Assembly: GCF_032854445.1 (NCBI RefSeq)
Contig: NC_088300.1
Location: forward strand, 34,639,608 to 34,703,607
Direction: 5' to 3'
Source: Liolophura sinensis
Lineage: Eukaryota; Mollusca; Polyplacophora; Chitonida; Chitonidae
Length of the DNA stretch: 64,000 bases
The notes under the pieces are model-generated. The model was not told the DNA's origin, did not search any database, and saw only the letters and a program-made list of their open reading frames with translations. The position numbers and the translations under genes were made by a program. This document shows, one piece after another, positions 50,785-63,399 of this stretch; within the stretch, counting starts at the first letter, position 1, and each line of letters starts with the position of its first letter.

Positions 50785-51900
50785 AAAGGCAACTTATTAT
50801 CTTGACAATGAACACTACTTGAAGACAGTCACCATAAGATAGTCAATAAGGACGTACACATTAACGCTTTATGCGATGACATACTGTTTGTGAGTATATT
50901 GCGCCCATATGCAAATATTAGCATTATTATTTGCTAAGTTTTGCATGACCAGAATCAATGTCAAGCCTGACTGAGATCTATAGCCGTTCATACCACATAG
51001 TAAACATGGAATCGTCCAAAGAATATCTGGAAGAAGGCATGAAAATCATCCCCTGAGACTAGTGAGAGAACATTTCAGAAGAATGGAATATAATTGTGTT
51101 TGCTCTGTGAGAACAATATGCTATTCAAGGCCACTCAACCATGGATTGGTTAGTTAGTTAAAACAAACATTGTAATCAAACAGTTATCGGCTGTATGTTG
51201 ATCGAAACCTCCAGAGGTAAACGCCAGAAAAAAGCCGATGTAAGACCGCATATCAGAAAGACAAACAAAATCCAGGACAAATTCTGTCCATTGCACCCTT
51301 GATGGGTTATGAAGATTGAGATATCGCTTCACCCGTGGTTCCTCGCTGAAATCTATAGCCTTGTGCTATTGTGAGGGGAGGAAATCCGGAACCCAACGGA
51401 TCAAACAGTACTGGTGACAAAATCTCGGAACATAGTTGCTATAAGACGAATTGCTGAGCCAATATAGCTAGTTTCTCTATGGAAGGCTTGGTATAAATCA
51501 TTGGTTCTCAAACTTTGAAAGCAGTCGCAGTTGTTAGTTTCGGCAAGTAGCTAAAGACGACGTAATGTTGGCTGGTATAGCTTGGTGTGGTGATGTGAGG
51601 GAAGGAGATCAGGAACCTGGAAGGTCACATAGGATGGGTGACACCATCGCGTAGGCTGTCTGACACGTCTCCCATTCGAAGCTCTTGCTAAACCCGCCAC
51701 GAATCAGTTCTACAACACGCCATGGCTGCTAAATGAGGGGGTACTAAGAAGAAACCTGTCCAGCTACTTCCGTCTTGTTTATGTGAATTGTTCTCTAACT
51801 GGTATGGCCTTCGCAGTTGTTAGTTTCAACACGTAAGTACATGGTAATGTTGGACGGACGTAGCTTTACAGCCTGAGGTGGCGAAGGGGTTATGCTGTCG
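50785..51900. repeat. Diverged array unit 1
   Basis: One of three long copies, with 56250-57700 and 59975-61300. Shared landmarks in order: TTATTATCTTGACAATG.ACAC, CATGGAATCGTCCAAAGAAT, GTTTGCTCTGTGAGAACA, TTCAAGGCCACTCAA, CAGAAAGACAAAC, GAAATCTATAGCCTTGTG, GGATTAGCTGCTCACGC. The ORF relic lies near 51340-51430 and again, with a stop codon, near 51590-51660. Confidence 0.7.
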
Positions 51901-53649
51901 GATCGGAAGGAGTTATCCCGTCAGGATTAGCTGCTCACGCTTTCCCTGGGTAATCGGCCAAATGTGTGGGCTTCCGTTCCAGACCCAAACCAGGTTTATG
52001 TTATGATGAAACGCCCTTTTCCTTAACATAGTAGGATGCATCCTTTTTGACTACTTTCCTAAAATTCACATTTTTGGACATCTATTTCTTAGAAAACCGT
52101 TTAAAATTGAGCAAAATATTTAACTGACTGAAAAGGCACCATTTAAGAAAAAAGCTCTTTTCCTGAGGCATTATACTGACACCTGTGGATTTCGTGCGCA
52201 TGCGTATGTTCTTTACTTCACACTTTATGGCTGCTTGGGCAGCACTTCATGACATCCTAACTGTAACGTTTTGGTGCATGGAATCTTTACATTGTAAGTA
52301 CGTTAGGAACACAGGTAAGCATTATACATGCTTGTTTAGATATACAGTAAATGCTTTAATGATGGGTGCGTAATTATCAACGTAGAATTTAGATAACAGG
52401 TGTTTTTTTTACAACCATGCTGTAAACCACCTGGAGCCTTATATTACATTGGAGCCACCATTCACATTATCTATCAAAATTAGTAAATCACATTTTTTTG
52501 CTTGTCCCACCCAAATTATATTGTCTTCCAACACAAGCATTCACATTATATTCGCACGCAGTCATTCACATTATTTATCTACCCACTCCAGCATACGGTC
52601 GTCCATCCTACCCATTGATACATTAGCTGTGTTACGAACACCCTCTTTTATTTTACTTTTATTTGTCCTTAAACTTACCTGATCAGTGTCTGACATACAT
52701 TTTCCCCTCTGTGTACGTTATTTCCTGCATTGTAATTCAGTCGAACGTTCTTGAGGATTCGGTGCTAATGAGTTTCGTGTCATAGTACATAGAATACACA
52801 TTCCGGAAACATGTATCGGTGTTGTAGACACGTTTACGATCAAACCATCCAGAATTTTCTTTGCGTTACTCTGTACATATGAGCGACGGAGTTGTGAACC
52901 TCGCAGTCATTTACTCAAGTTCATTTGAGAGCAGTCATATTTACTGTATTTCACGGTGACGGATTTTAACGGGTTGAGATATCGGCTTTCACGCCATTCG
53001 AAATTCGTCATTTCTACTTCATTTTCTGTAAGCAGCACTTTGTGAGCTTGTGTTTCCCCACTTGCTAATTTTGTGCGATTACGTACATTTCATCACAGTT
53101 TAACCTGAAAGTATCTTTGGACGCAATTTTCAACCCTTCCTCCCTGAGAAGTTACACTTTCACAGGCAGTTTGGGAGCAACCATCGTCAGCGCGCCGTGC
53201 CCACTACAGCTTGTCACTTATCGGACTGTCATCCTTCGATTGGGAGAATTTCTCTTAGCTATGGAGTTTGTATTTACGTGGACTGACTCGCCTGTGAAAG
53301 CCGGAATATTCCATCCGGATTTGGACGCTGTCATCGGTAAGAGATTATATATTAGTATTTTGTAATTATTTGTATTGTTTTGTAATATTATTGTCAGTTG
53401 CATCATTTGTCTATTTTGTTCAAATATATGTATTGAACTTATTCAAACGTCTTCGTGTGTCTTTGTTTGATTTTGTGTAAGGCCGATCGCTGATCCGAGA
53501 GTTGAACAAGCCAGTTCTTTCTCATCTTTATTCTCCGACAGTGGTACCGTTACGGCTGCAACTCCACAGATATTGTCTTCCGAATCCCATAATTATATTT
53601 TCTTTTCCTCCATACCTCTGAGAACCTGGCAAGACACTTGTGTGTCCCC

Positions 53650-54680
53650 ACACTTACTATTAAAACATAGAAAGTTACCAAAATGAGTGCTGGTTTAAGT
53701 CTCACTATTTTCTTGTATCTGGAGTTTCTGAATTTCTGACTTTCTGACTTAAGCCTCCCGCATAATCAGGAATTCCTATGATTGGGTCACACAATAGCAA
53801 TGGAAAACCATGGTGAGATTTGCCCAAACTGCAATGCTATTAATTTTACAACTCAATTATAAAACAATATTCTGTTGCCACAATCCTACTGTCCATCCCA
53901 CTAGACTTTGACGCTATCTATGAACAATCGGCAAAGAAGAGAAATATATTAATCGGAGAATTCGTTAAAGCTTGGGTTTTTCCTGCAGCGATTACATGAT
54001 GATGAGTTTACAAACAGATTCATTGACTTGGGATGCAAAGTAAATGTTATTTTGTGTCAATTCCATAAGCGTGCTGACGTCTGCTGTTTTCGTATTCGCG
54101 TTTCTTGTTTTTTAATTATGTCGAGTTCTTGAGAAATGGATTAAGCGTCACTGATGTCTGACACAAGTCTTTTGTTTCAATCCCCGCATAGCTTATTACA
54201 TGAAATGCTGACAGGTTGGTTGCATGGCCATTCTCGAGAGTAAATTCAATACACGACAGAGCAAAATCTTTTGGGAATGCCAATTTGTACGCAGTGAAAT
54301 AAGCTGAATTATATTTTGATCTGGAGATTTAAGAATTTTTTCAATCGGTTTTCCCGTTAAACACACAAATATTCCCTTAAGTTTTCTGTTGGCCTCAACT
54401 CCTTAAGAAATTCCTTTCTTTGGATTAAAATAACATTGGAAGACTTTTCACGGGTTTCTCAAGGGACACGTTGTCGTAAATCCACCGTAAAGGTGATATC
54501 CTTCTCTTTTTAGGATTTGAAACGTTAACTGAAACCTACTCTGAGTTAAAGATAAACAATAATATACTGCATGTTTAATGTGTCTTTTCTTCAGAAGACA
54601 GTTGTGTCGAAGGCTGACATCTAATATTCAGAGGTTTGTCAAGGTTCATCCCCGATTGTGTGACAGACCTTGACAAATCT
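53650..54680. repeat. Diverged array unit, segment matching 58.73-59.50 kb
   Basis: Shared: GACGCTATCTATGAACAATC GGCA, GAAGACTTTTCACGGGTTTC, GTAAAGGTGATATCC, GTGTCGAAG, AGAGGTTTGT and CTTGACAAATCTCTCC. The copies differ by many indels. Confidence 0.7.
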
Positions 54681-54748
54681 CTCCTGTGGTCGCAAAAGAA
54701 AATTTACGGCTCTGTAGTTTTTGATACAGTCTCTATATTGTCTATTTA

Positions 54749-54862
54749 CACACAAACATTCAAAAGCCTTTGTATTGTCGGTTGTACACAGAACAGATGT
54801 TACAACACAAACATTCAAAAGCCTTTGTATTGTCGGTTGTACACAGAACAGATGTTACAACC
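54749..54862. repeat. 57-bp direct duplication
   Basis: ACACAAACATTCAAAAGCCT TTGTATTGTCGGTTGTACAC AGAACAGATGTTACAAC occurs twice back to back with no difference seen, so the duplication is recent. It lies within the diverged unit. Confidence 0.93.
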
Positions 54863-54937
54863 AGTGCTCTTTGTAAGCGGACCAGCAAAACATATGTTCC
54901 AGAGTGGGATTGAGTGGACGTGGAACTTGTTATGTCA

Positions 54938-55022
54938 ATGTCCAGTTGTTTTGGTGGCAAGTGTGTCCAGTTGTTTTGGTGGCAACTGTGTCCAGTTGTT
55001 TTGGTGGCAACTGTGTCCAGTG
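54938..55022. repeat. 26-bp tandem repeat, about 3 copies
   Basis: TGTCCAGTTGTTTTGGTGGC AA(C/G)TG recurs about three times, preceded and followed by partial units. Confidence 0.92.
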
Positions 55023-55133
55023 TATTCATTTTTTCAGTGAACAAGGATAATTGATGTACCACTCAACCTATCACTATACCTAAACTCTGTTGGGTTGTTT
55101 TGGCACAACTGGAGAGCCATTAATTGTTTGTTG

Positions 55134-55396
55134 TTTTTTTTTGATTGGTGTTTTACCCCGAACTCAAGAATATTTCACTTATACGACGGCGGTCAGCATT
55201 ATGGTGGGTGGAAACCGGGCAGAGCCCGGGGGGGAAACCCACGACTATCCGCAGGCTGCTGAGAGACCTTCCCACGTACGGCCGGAGAGGAAGCCAGCAT
55301 GAGCTGGACTTGAACTCACAGCGACCGCATTGGTGAGAGACTCCTTGGTCATTACACTGCGCTAGGGCGCTAACCAACTGAGCCACGGAGGTCCCA
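55134..55396 (-). mobile_element. SINE-1, full length, reverse
   Basis: Reverse orientation, close to the 30.6-kb reference: TTGATTGGTGTTTTACCCCG, CGGCGGTCAGCATTATGGTG, CTTCCCACGTACGGCCGGAG, GAGCTGGACTTGAACTCACA and the head TAACCAACTGAGCCACGGAG G. Low divergence suggests a relatively young insertion; it sits inside an old array unit. Confidence 0.93.
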
Positions 55397-55479
55397 GAGG
55401 AGCCATTAAGGACACTTCAGAGATTATATTTATAGTGACGCCTCATTGAAACATGATCGAGCTATCAGATATGACACCT

Positions 55480-55980
55480 CACTCACGCACAGGGCTAAGT
55501 AGTCCTTACCCTGATGTCAAGGTGGACGCCAGCAAGTTCATCATCGTCAAAGTGACATTTAGAATGCGCTAGTACCGTCCACAACAATATCACTTAACGG
55601 CTTAATCTTCATGACATAAAACCACAATCTTTAATTTACTAAATATCGCTCCGGTGAAATTTGATTTTCTTCACTCATACTCGGGCATGAATGAAAACAA
55701 GCAGATTTGCCCTTGTCTCTTTGTAGAGACAACAGGCCATATTCCACATTTTTCAGGGTTACACGGTTTTAGTCCGTGTGGTAAATATTTGTAACGATTT
55801 TCAGTTTTATTCGTAAATGGTACAGGAAAGTCCCTGTACCAGCGGCTCGTTTCATAGCCTTGAAAATACCGTGGACATGTATGTTTCCCATGATGCACCT
55901 CCCATGTCATTGATGTATTAATGTCATTAATGTTTTTTTCATTTCATTGTCACTGTAGATCTTTGTAAACTGACGAAAGT
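55480..55980. repeat. Diverged array unit, segment matching 45.46-46.53 kb
   Basis: GCTAAGTAGTCCTTACCCTG ATGTCAAGGTG, GAATGAAAACAAGCAGATTT GCCC, CATATTCCACATTTTTCAGG and CCCATGATGCAC follow the order of the 45.5-kb segment. Confidence 0.6.
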
Positions 55981-56249
55981 TTAAAACATGTGCTGAAAGA
56001 ACTCACTGAGACTTCCTTGAAAGAGACAAAAACACTCATTTTTATCATCTAATACCTTTATCTGGATTTCAAGATCACTTTTGTCAAAAGAGTGCTTGTT
56101 GAACATCAGTGCTTGTTGAACATCAGGTGACAGTTACTTATATTCCATCGGACGCCATGCATTTTCTGCACACTATTCTCAGTTAATAAACATAACACAT
56201 ACCACTTTTCCCTAAACCTATGAACGGCAAGTTCACAGAAAGAGTTCTA

Positions 56250-57700
56250 TAATTTATTATCTTGAAAATGGACACTACAGGAAGACAAACAGGACTGCAT
56301 AGTCAGCAAGGAATACACATCAGCGTTTTATGCATCTAAACCCTTTGTGACAACCATGAGTTCAAGTGCTAATATTACCATTCTTAACACAAAGTTTTGC
56401 ATATTCAGAATCAATACCTAGCTGAGGTACATGTGTATTTAACCCACAGTAAACATGGAGTCATCTGAAGAATATCTGGACAACGGCATGAAAAACATCC
56501 CCTGGGACCAGTAGCAAAACTTTTTAGCAGAATGGAATGTAATTGTGTTTGCTCTGTGAGAACATCTATTCAAGGCGACTCAGAAATGGATTGGCTACAT
56601 ACGGCAGCTACGTCCCAGCATTGGTTTCGTAATACAGCCAAACGGTCACAAAACAAACGTCGTAATCAAGTATAAGTACCTGCTTTATTATTGATCTTAA
56701 CCTTCAAAAATAAGATAAAAAAAAACTGAGTCAAAACTAAGCTAATGCAACATCACATTTCAGAAAGACAAACCAACTCCAGGACAAATTATATTTGAAA
56801 TCAGTTGCGCACGTGACATGTGTCAGCCCTATGAAATGTCACGCCAGTTCTGCTTGTATCACAAAATTTACACAGCTACGATGATTGCCACATCGCTGTG
56901 GACAGTCCTGTCGGGTATCTCCGTGGCTCCACGCTAAAATCTGTAACCGTGTGTGAATGCGAGGGGAGCCGGCCAACCCGGAATCCAGAAGATCAAACCT
57001 GACTGGTGACACATCGCGGAGGTTGTCCTTGTCTGTCTGACACGTCTGCCATAGGCGGAAATGCTAAAGGTACTAATGTCAAATGTCTGAGCTGAAGCTC
57101 GTGCTACACCTACCACGTACCAGTTCTACAGAATAACACGCTATAGCTGCAAAAAGAAGCGTATTTCCATGAAAAAGCTTACTTGACCGACCAGATTTCC
57201 ATTATAAGTGAACTGTTCTCTAACTTTCATGACTTGGTTTAGACAAATAAGTCAAAGCATGTTAATGTTGGGTGGTAGGTTTACTGCCTGGTATGGTGCA
57301 AGAGTAATCAGGATCCGGACCTGCCAGACCGGAAGGTGTTATCCCTACCGGATTAGCTGCTCACAGATTGCCGGTATTATCGGTGAAATGTGACGTCATT
57401 CGCCACAGACTCATGACTTATGAGTGGCTTCTGTGACTTATGTTTAGCAGATTGCACTCGTTGGAAGTACTGAGCAGTTTTAGCTATCTTTCTCAGACAA
57501 TTTCTATCAGTTACCAGTTCAGTTCGTCATTCCCCGAAGCAGAGAATTCACTTACGCTTTCAACTAGAAAGAAAAATGGAATTGTATGCATTAATGTCTG
57601 TGCAATTTGGACTTCAACAACGTCGTTTAAAGACCATTTTTGGTACGGCTTAGTATGCGGTTCCTAAACCTAAATGTACACACGAGCGAATTTGCTGAAA
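56250..57700. repeat. Diverged array unit 2
   Basis: Matches unit 1 and unit 3 over most of its length: TTATTATCTTGAAAATGGAC, CATGGAGTCATCTGAAGAAT, GTTTGCTCTGTGAGAACA, CTGCCAGACCGGAAGGTGTT ATCCC and GAACTTCAACAACG-like GGACTTCAACAACGTCGTTT. The ORF relic is at 56934-57110 (minus). Confidence 0.7.
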
Positions 57701-57899
57701 TGTTCACGTGGGGCCTAAATGAGGCATTATACTGACACCTGTGGACCTAAGAGCTGTCAATTTCCATAATTAAGCTGTGGATTTTGCGACTACATAGGTT
57801 TCCATGAAATACGAACAAAATAACTTTATCATCTACTGTACATTTGGAAATATCCCCTGGCCAATATGAGGTTTCTGCCTTTGTCTTAAGCCTATCTGG

Positions 57900-58310
57900 C
57901 GGATTGAATCAACCAAGATCGGAGAAAGTGTATTAGATGAACATGGAGTCAAGAATGAGGAAGTGATAAAATGCTACGATCCTTCTTTAATCCAGTCTTT
58001 ACTTACGGTTCTGTTCCAGAAACGCATGGACGTGTGAATATGATTATCATTGTAATATGTGGAGATGTCTACCGGCGGTGACCTTACAGACAGCATTAGC
58101 ACGGTATGACTTGTGGATAGACTGTTTGGACAGAAATTCAACTTTGGCCTGAAGAGAAATTCTGGATCACGATAACGAATCCTTTAGTCTTTTATAACTT
58201 CTAAAGCGTGAGAGATAAGATAAGTTTAAACTTAATCGAAGAGGACTTGTGTTTTATGTCATTGAAAATAAATTAGGAAAATGATCCTATTGCTGACGCG
58301 TTGTTCTCGT
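57900..58310. repeat. Diverged array unit, end segment matching 62.63-63.39 kb
   Basis: GGAGAAAGTGTATTAGATGA, GTGAATATGATTATCA, ACGGTATGACTTGTGG, and AAATTAGGAAAATGATCCTA TTGCTGACGCGTT have counterparts in order at 62.64, 62.84, 62.9 and 63.35 kb. Confidence 0.6.
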
Positions 58311-58729
58311 ACGGTTGTTCTGCGACAGTTATCTCCCCTTGTTTGTTCTCTGTCGTCTGCATGTTTGTAAAGTCGGACAATGGCATGCCCAGAGAGCAAC
58401 GAACAAGTTCACTGATTCCCAGTACACCGCCTACGCCGTGTTGACGAGCAGTGTCAGGCAGCAACCAGGCCCCTGATTCTTTGTGTCGTTTTATTCGTTT
58501 TACCTTGCGCATGTATCTTTGTTTTATTAAAGGCTTCCATGTATATATGTTATATCATTTCTCTGTCATCTTTTCCTCAGGGTTTGTTCCATACTCCATC
58601 TAGCTCTCATAGTTATTTGGATGTCTGTGTTATCTCTGGCAGAGGTTTACCACCACTTATTAATTGTGACTGAAAGTAAAATCGTCACATAATAAACAAG
58701 TGATGCTCACTTCCATATAGCCCAGTGGG

Positions 58730-59500
58730 ATTTTAGTTCCCACACCCAATCACATTGTCCTCCAAATCCCCCAATAACAGTATCCTTTCCTACATATAAC
58801 CGAAACATATGTAACATACAAGTGAGTATATCTCCAGGCGCTCTCTTAAAGGACACAATCTTATCAAAAACAGCATTGGTTTGAGTTAGCCTCTTTTAGG
58901 CAATGTGACTGTCTCGTTGTTTTCTTGTTTCCGGAGTTCCTGATATTTTAATCAGTATAGGTCATCCAATGGCGGTACAAAAAAAAGTGATTAATTTTAC
59001 ATGTCAGCTATACAACAATATTGTGTTAGAAGAATATAATTATAATACAATTCTGTTATGCATTATACCAGACCTAGACGCTATCTACAAACAATCGGCA
59101 GGATTAAAGATTAAAGTTTTAAAGAGAAATGCACAAGTATTTCCATAAGACAAGTTTGGTAATCTCAAAGACATAAATTTCTTCAGGTCAAAATAACATC
59201 TGAAGACTTTTCACGGGTTTCCCAAGGGAAACATTATCGAAAAATCATCGTAAAGGTGATATCCGCCTCTTTTAGGACTTAACTGAGTTTTAACTGAGTC
59301 CGACCAAGAGTAAAAGATATGAAATAACCTACTGTAAGCCTATTGTATTTTTTCTGCAGACGTAATTTGTGTCGAAGAGGGACGTCTGCTAGGCAGAGGT
59401 TTGTAAACGCCTATCCCCGAGTGTGATAGGTCTTGACAAGTCTCTCCCGCAATGATTCAGAAAAATACTGGAGAAAACAGGATAGAAAACTGGGTAATAT
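58730..59500. repeat. Diverged array unit 3, first segment
   Basis: Counterpart of 53650-54680: GACGCTATCTACAAACAATC GGCA, GAAGACTTTTCACGGGTTTC and CTTGACAAGTCTCTCCCGC. It also carries AAAAATACTGGAGAAAACAG G, linking it to the 42.3 and 44.2 kb fragments. Confidence 0.7.
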
Positions 59501-59974
59501 TCGAATTGAATGACGATGTTCTAGAGATCTTTGACAATAAAGTGACATAAAATTATTCCCTTGCTATGGGTCCATTAGTGTTGACCCCAAATGCTCTAAA
59601 ATCCACATTTATGATTATAAAGCTATCGTTTTCTAATGGGCGTGGAGAGTTCTTGATACAAACTGTATCGTTTATTTACGAATAAACATTCAAAAACTTT
59701 GTGGTATCGAATAGATATCAAAGTCTGTTTAGTAAATACTTTTAACGTTCTTTATCTTCATTCGGCTCAGCCCAGTATTGTCCAGTATTGCCCGCTCGTT
59801 GGCTGTCATTTAGAATGTCTGAATTAGATCGCTACATTGGATATATGAACAGTTGCAATCAAAGTGCAACTGAGATACATATTTTATTATCGACAACCTG
59901 TTTAGCATGGTACACAGAGTGAATACTGTTTTCAATCATCCGACTGGAACATTCCTTGTGTCTTTCTAACATCA

Positions 59975-61300
59975 CTGAATTTATTACCTTGACAATGGAC
60001 ACTACATGAAGGCAGACACCGTAAGATATAGTCGATAAGGACATATATGAACGCTGTATGCCATGACATATTCTTTGTGAGCACATTGAGTTCATGTGCA
60101 AATATTAACATTTTTATTCCGAAGTTTTACATGACTAGATTCAATGTCAAGCCTGACTAAAATCTATCGTGGTTCATTCCACTAGGTAAACATGGAATCC
60201 TCCAAAGAAACTCTGGAAGAAAGCATGAAAATCATCCTGTGGGACTCGTAACAGAACTTTTCAGCATAATGGAATATAATCTTGTTTGCTCTGTGAGAAC
60301 AATATGCTATCCAAGGCGACTCCAGCATGGTTTGGGAGGTAAAAGCTTCTACGTCCCAGTATTGATTTCGAATTACAGCAAAACGTTGACGAAACAAACG
60401 TTGTAATCCAACATAGTTACCGCTTGTATGTTGATCGAAACCTCCAGAGATAAACGCCAGAAATAAGCTGATGTAAGATCGAATTTCAGAAAGACAAACA
60501 AACTCCAGAAAAAGTCATATTTGAAATCGATTGTGCCCTTTACATGTGCCAGCCTTACATCACAAAGTTAACAGGGTTCTAAGAGTGAGATATCGCTGAG
60601 AACAGTCGTGACCGGTATACCCGTGGTTCCGCAATGAAATTTGAAAGCCTCCTGTGATGTGATGTGAGGAAACCCAGAATCCAGAAGATCATAAACCATC
60701 GCTAAGGCTATCCTTGTCTGTCTGATACGTCTCCTAGCGACGGAAATGCTGGAGGTACTAATGACAAATATTACAGCTGAGGCTCATGCTACAACCGCAA
60801 CGTTCTATAGAATAGTGTGCCTAACTGTCTTATCTGGTAGACTTATGTCAATTGCTCTCTAACTTTGTTGGCCTTTGCTATTCTTAAATCTGATAAATAA
60901 GGACATGGTAATGTTTTGCGGTAGGGTTACAGCCTGATGTGACTCAAGGGTAATCAGGAGTCTGAGCTGCCAGACCGGAAGGTGTTATCCCGACACCTTC
61001 CGGGTGTGATCTACTAAATGTGGTGCCAATCCCCCAACGAAGGCAATTTTAAATGACTTAAGTTTTGCGGATTTTAATCGTTGAGGGCAATCTGCTGTTT
61101 CAGTTATGTTTGGCCGATAATTTTTATGAGTTACCAGTTTTGTTTATTATTTTACGCTTCCCACTTTAGGCAGAAAAAATATTCAGAATTGTATGTTCAA
61201 GTTGAACTTCAACAACGCCATTTAAAAACCCTGATTGGTAATATACTTAATATATACCTAAAATGTAATGTTTGCCTTGAGACTGAGTGAAGTTTGACAC
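59975..61300. repeat. Diverged array unit 3, main segment
   Basis: TTATTACCTTGACAATGGAC, CATGGAATCCTCCAAAGAAA, GTTTGCTCTGTGAGAACAAT ATGCTATCC, CTGCCAGACCGGAAGGTGTT ATCCC and TTGAACTTCAACAACGCCAT are shared with units 1 and 2. The ORF relic near 60590-60690 has lost most of its motif. CACCTTCCGG after GGAAGGTGTT ATCCCGA forms a short local palindrome absent from unit 2. Confidence 0.7.
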
Positions 61301-62629
61301 TACCGCATGTTCATCTCCGTGATTAAGCTGTGGAGTTTTGCACGAATGTCCTCCGTTAACCTACGTTGTGTATATAAGTTTTAATCCATTGAATCCCACC
61401 AAATCTCGCCAAGGGAAAGTGTTTTTCCCTCAGAAGCTAGCCTGATATCGATCCACTAACACTTATTTACCTTAGATAGGCTGGTAAGGTCGGAGGGTCA
61501 AAACGCGCATTACTGTAATAGCCATCCTAGTCACTTCGTTATTAGCTATGGAACTTTACTTTACCGCCCGATTTGGCCTTTGGTGAATTTCTTCAATCAA
61601 GTATAGAGCAACACCGTCACTCTTTTTCACATGTAAAGAGTAAAGGGCAAAGGTTAAAAAAACTAGAAGCAGTAATACATGTGTTACTATATTTGATAGT
61701 GTGCCGTTGCAGTGTGCGTCTTTTTTCCCCGTTGTTCTAACACTTCATGCATGGTGCCAAGCAACAATATAGACTTGACACGCCCAGTAGTCCTGTCAAT
61801 CAGCGCTTGATTCTTCGCAAGCTAGGACTTTTATGTAGATTATATGACATGATACACATTACGCGAGCAAATAACATATTTATCTGTACACCACAGCTTT
61901 AAATTTACGTGTTACCCAAATCTTATTGTAAAAGGAAACGAATAAACTCACCTTACCTGAGCATTAGATGGCCTATGTGGCGACTTGAGTCAACCGAATG
62001 GATAAATTACCGAAGGATCATGCGGTTTGACGTTACACTGATATCTAGTCGAGCAGATTAAAAGCCTACGTTTGAACAGCAATTGTAAAGTCGCCCATCG
62101 ATTGGTATTTCACTGTCTGTCTCCACTGCGGAATCCTTAAGTCTAAAAGCATTCACTCTGATTTTGTTCAGGCAAAAACCTTTCAGCTCTAAAATGCATG
62201 TAAAATGAGTCTCAGATGTGTGTAATCATTATAACATACTGTAATGTCAGACAAACACGTGGTTTCTGTCTGGAGAAGGACATTACTCCAAAAGTATTAT
62301 GTCCGGACATGGTGTTAGGTCTCAGGAATGGCGGACTGTTTTTACATCGCAGGGAGCATCGGGGTGTGATTATTTCCGACCGGATGTATCCCTGAAATCC
62401 TTACACTTCTATGACACTGATTGAATGGAGTTTATACAACAGCCATTAAAAGCCCAAAGCTAAGTAGTCCGTAAATATTCATGTCGCAGTTCGGATTGTA
62501 CAGTTCACCAGGCATCTTTCCGAGTGATAATTAAGGCGACCCCTGATACCTGGCTACATTTACAACTACATCACAGTTTTACGGCACTGGTTCATCTGGA
62601 CTGACGTGTTTATATTAGAAGTGTGAGTA

Positions 62630-63390
62630 AAAAGGACCGTCGGAGAAAGAGTGATGGATGATTGTATAGCCAAGGAAGAATAACTCATGAAATACTATAA
62701 TCCTTCATAAAACCCCTCTTCATTTACACGTGAATTAGTGTAATGCTTAAATCTCGAGCTCAGAGAGAACGCATGACATACTGGGATCTTTTACGAAATC
62801 TATTTTCATTTATGATTTTCTTCCCGAAAGGTAAGTGTCAATATGATTACCACAGTAACAGATCCATCGGCTTGACCGGACAAAGGTCAGGTACACGCCA
62901 TGACTTGTAGACATACAAGTATGTTCTGTATGAACAGTATGTTCATGTAGCACAATTCTAGGGGTAGCCTTTTGATAGTCTAGCCCTACCACATCGTTAT
63001 GCTTTAATCTGGTGGTAGGTGAGATCGCACAGAAGTGATCCATCAAACTTATGTTCTGAATGTTCCTACATGTATTCTTAATAAAACTCACATTTTGCTT
63101 GGTCGTTGGTCTACCTTGTTAGCAATAAACCCGGACATCAAAACTCTAGCTCGACGTTCTCCTCCACAGCCATGTTTAGGGCTAGACTATCATAAGAATT
63201 GTGCCAGAGTTTATGCTCAATCTGAAGATAAGTTGAAAGGGAACCTGGATTTCGTAACGCGTAAGAGGTGAGCTGAGTTTAAACTCTGTTTAAACGAGAA
63301 TTTTGAAATTGAGAGTAGTTGGCATGATTTTTATTTATGTTATTAAAAAGAAATTAGCAAAAAGATCCTGTCTTTGACGCGTTTAACAAA
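62630..63390. repeat. Diverged array unit 3, end segment with an inverted pair
   Basis: Matches 57900-58310 in order. It also contains TAGGGCTAGACTATCA.AAG in both orientations, at about 62955-62992 (minus) and 63177-63208 (plus), so about 220 bp could form a hairpin. Open frames at 62810-63091 and 63035-63271 cross it and show no family features. Confidence 0.5.
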
Positions 63391-63399
63391 CCCTTCAAA

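Noticed and set aside
53117-53365. Plus-strand frame ending at a good donor (ATCG then GTAAGA), with an ATG at about 53262
   Set aside because: A possible first exon, but no in-phase partner exon was found, and the region is within the diverged repeat array.
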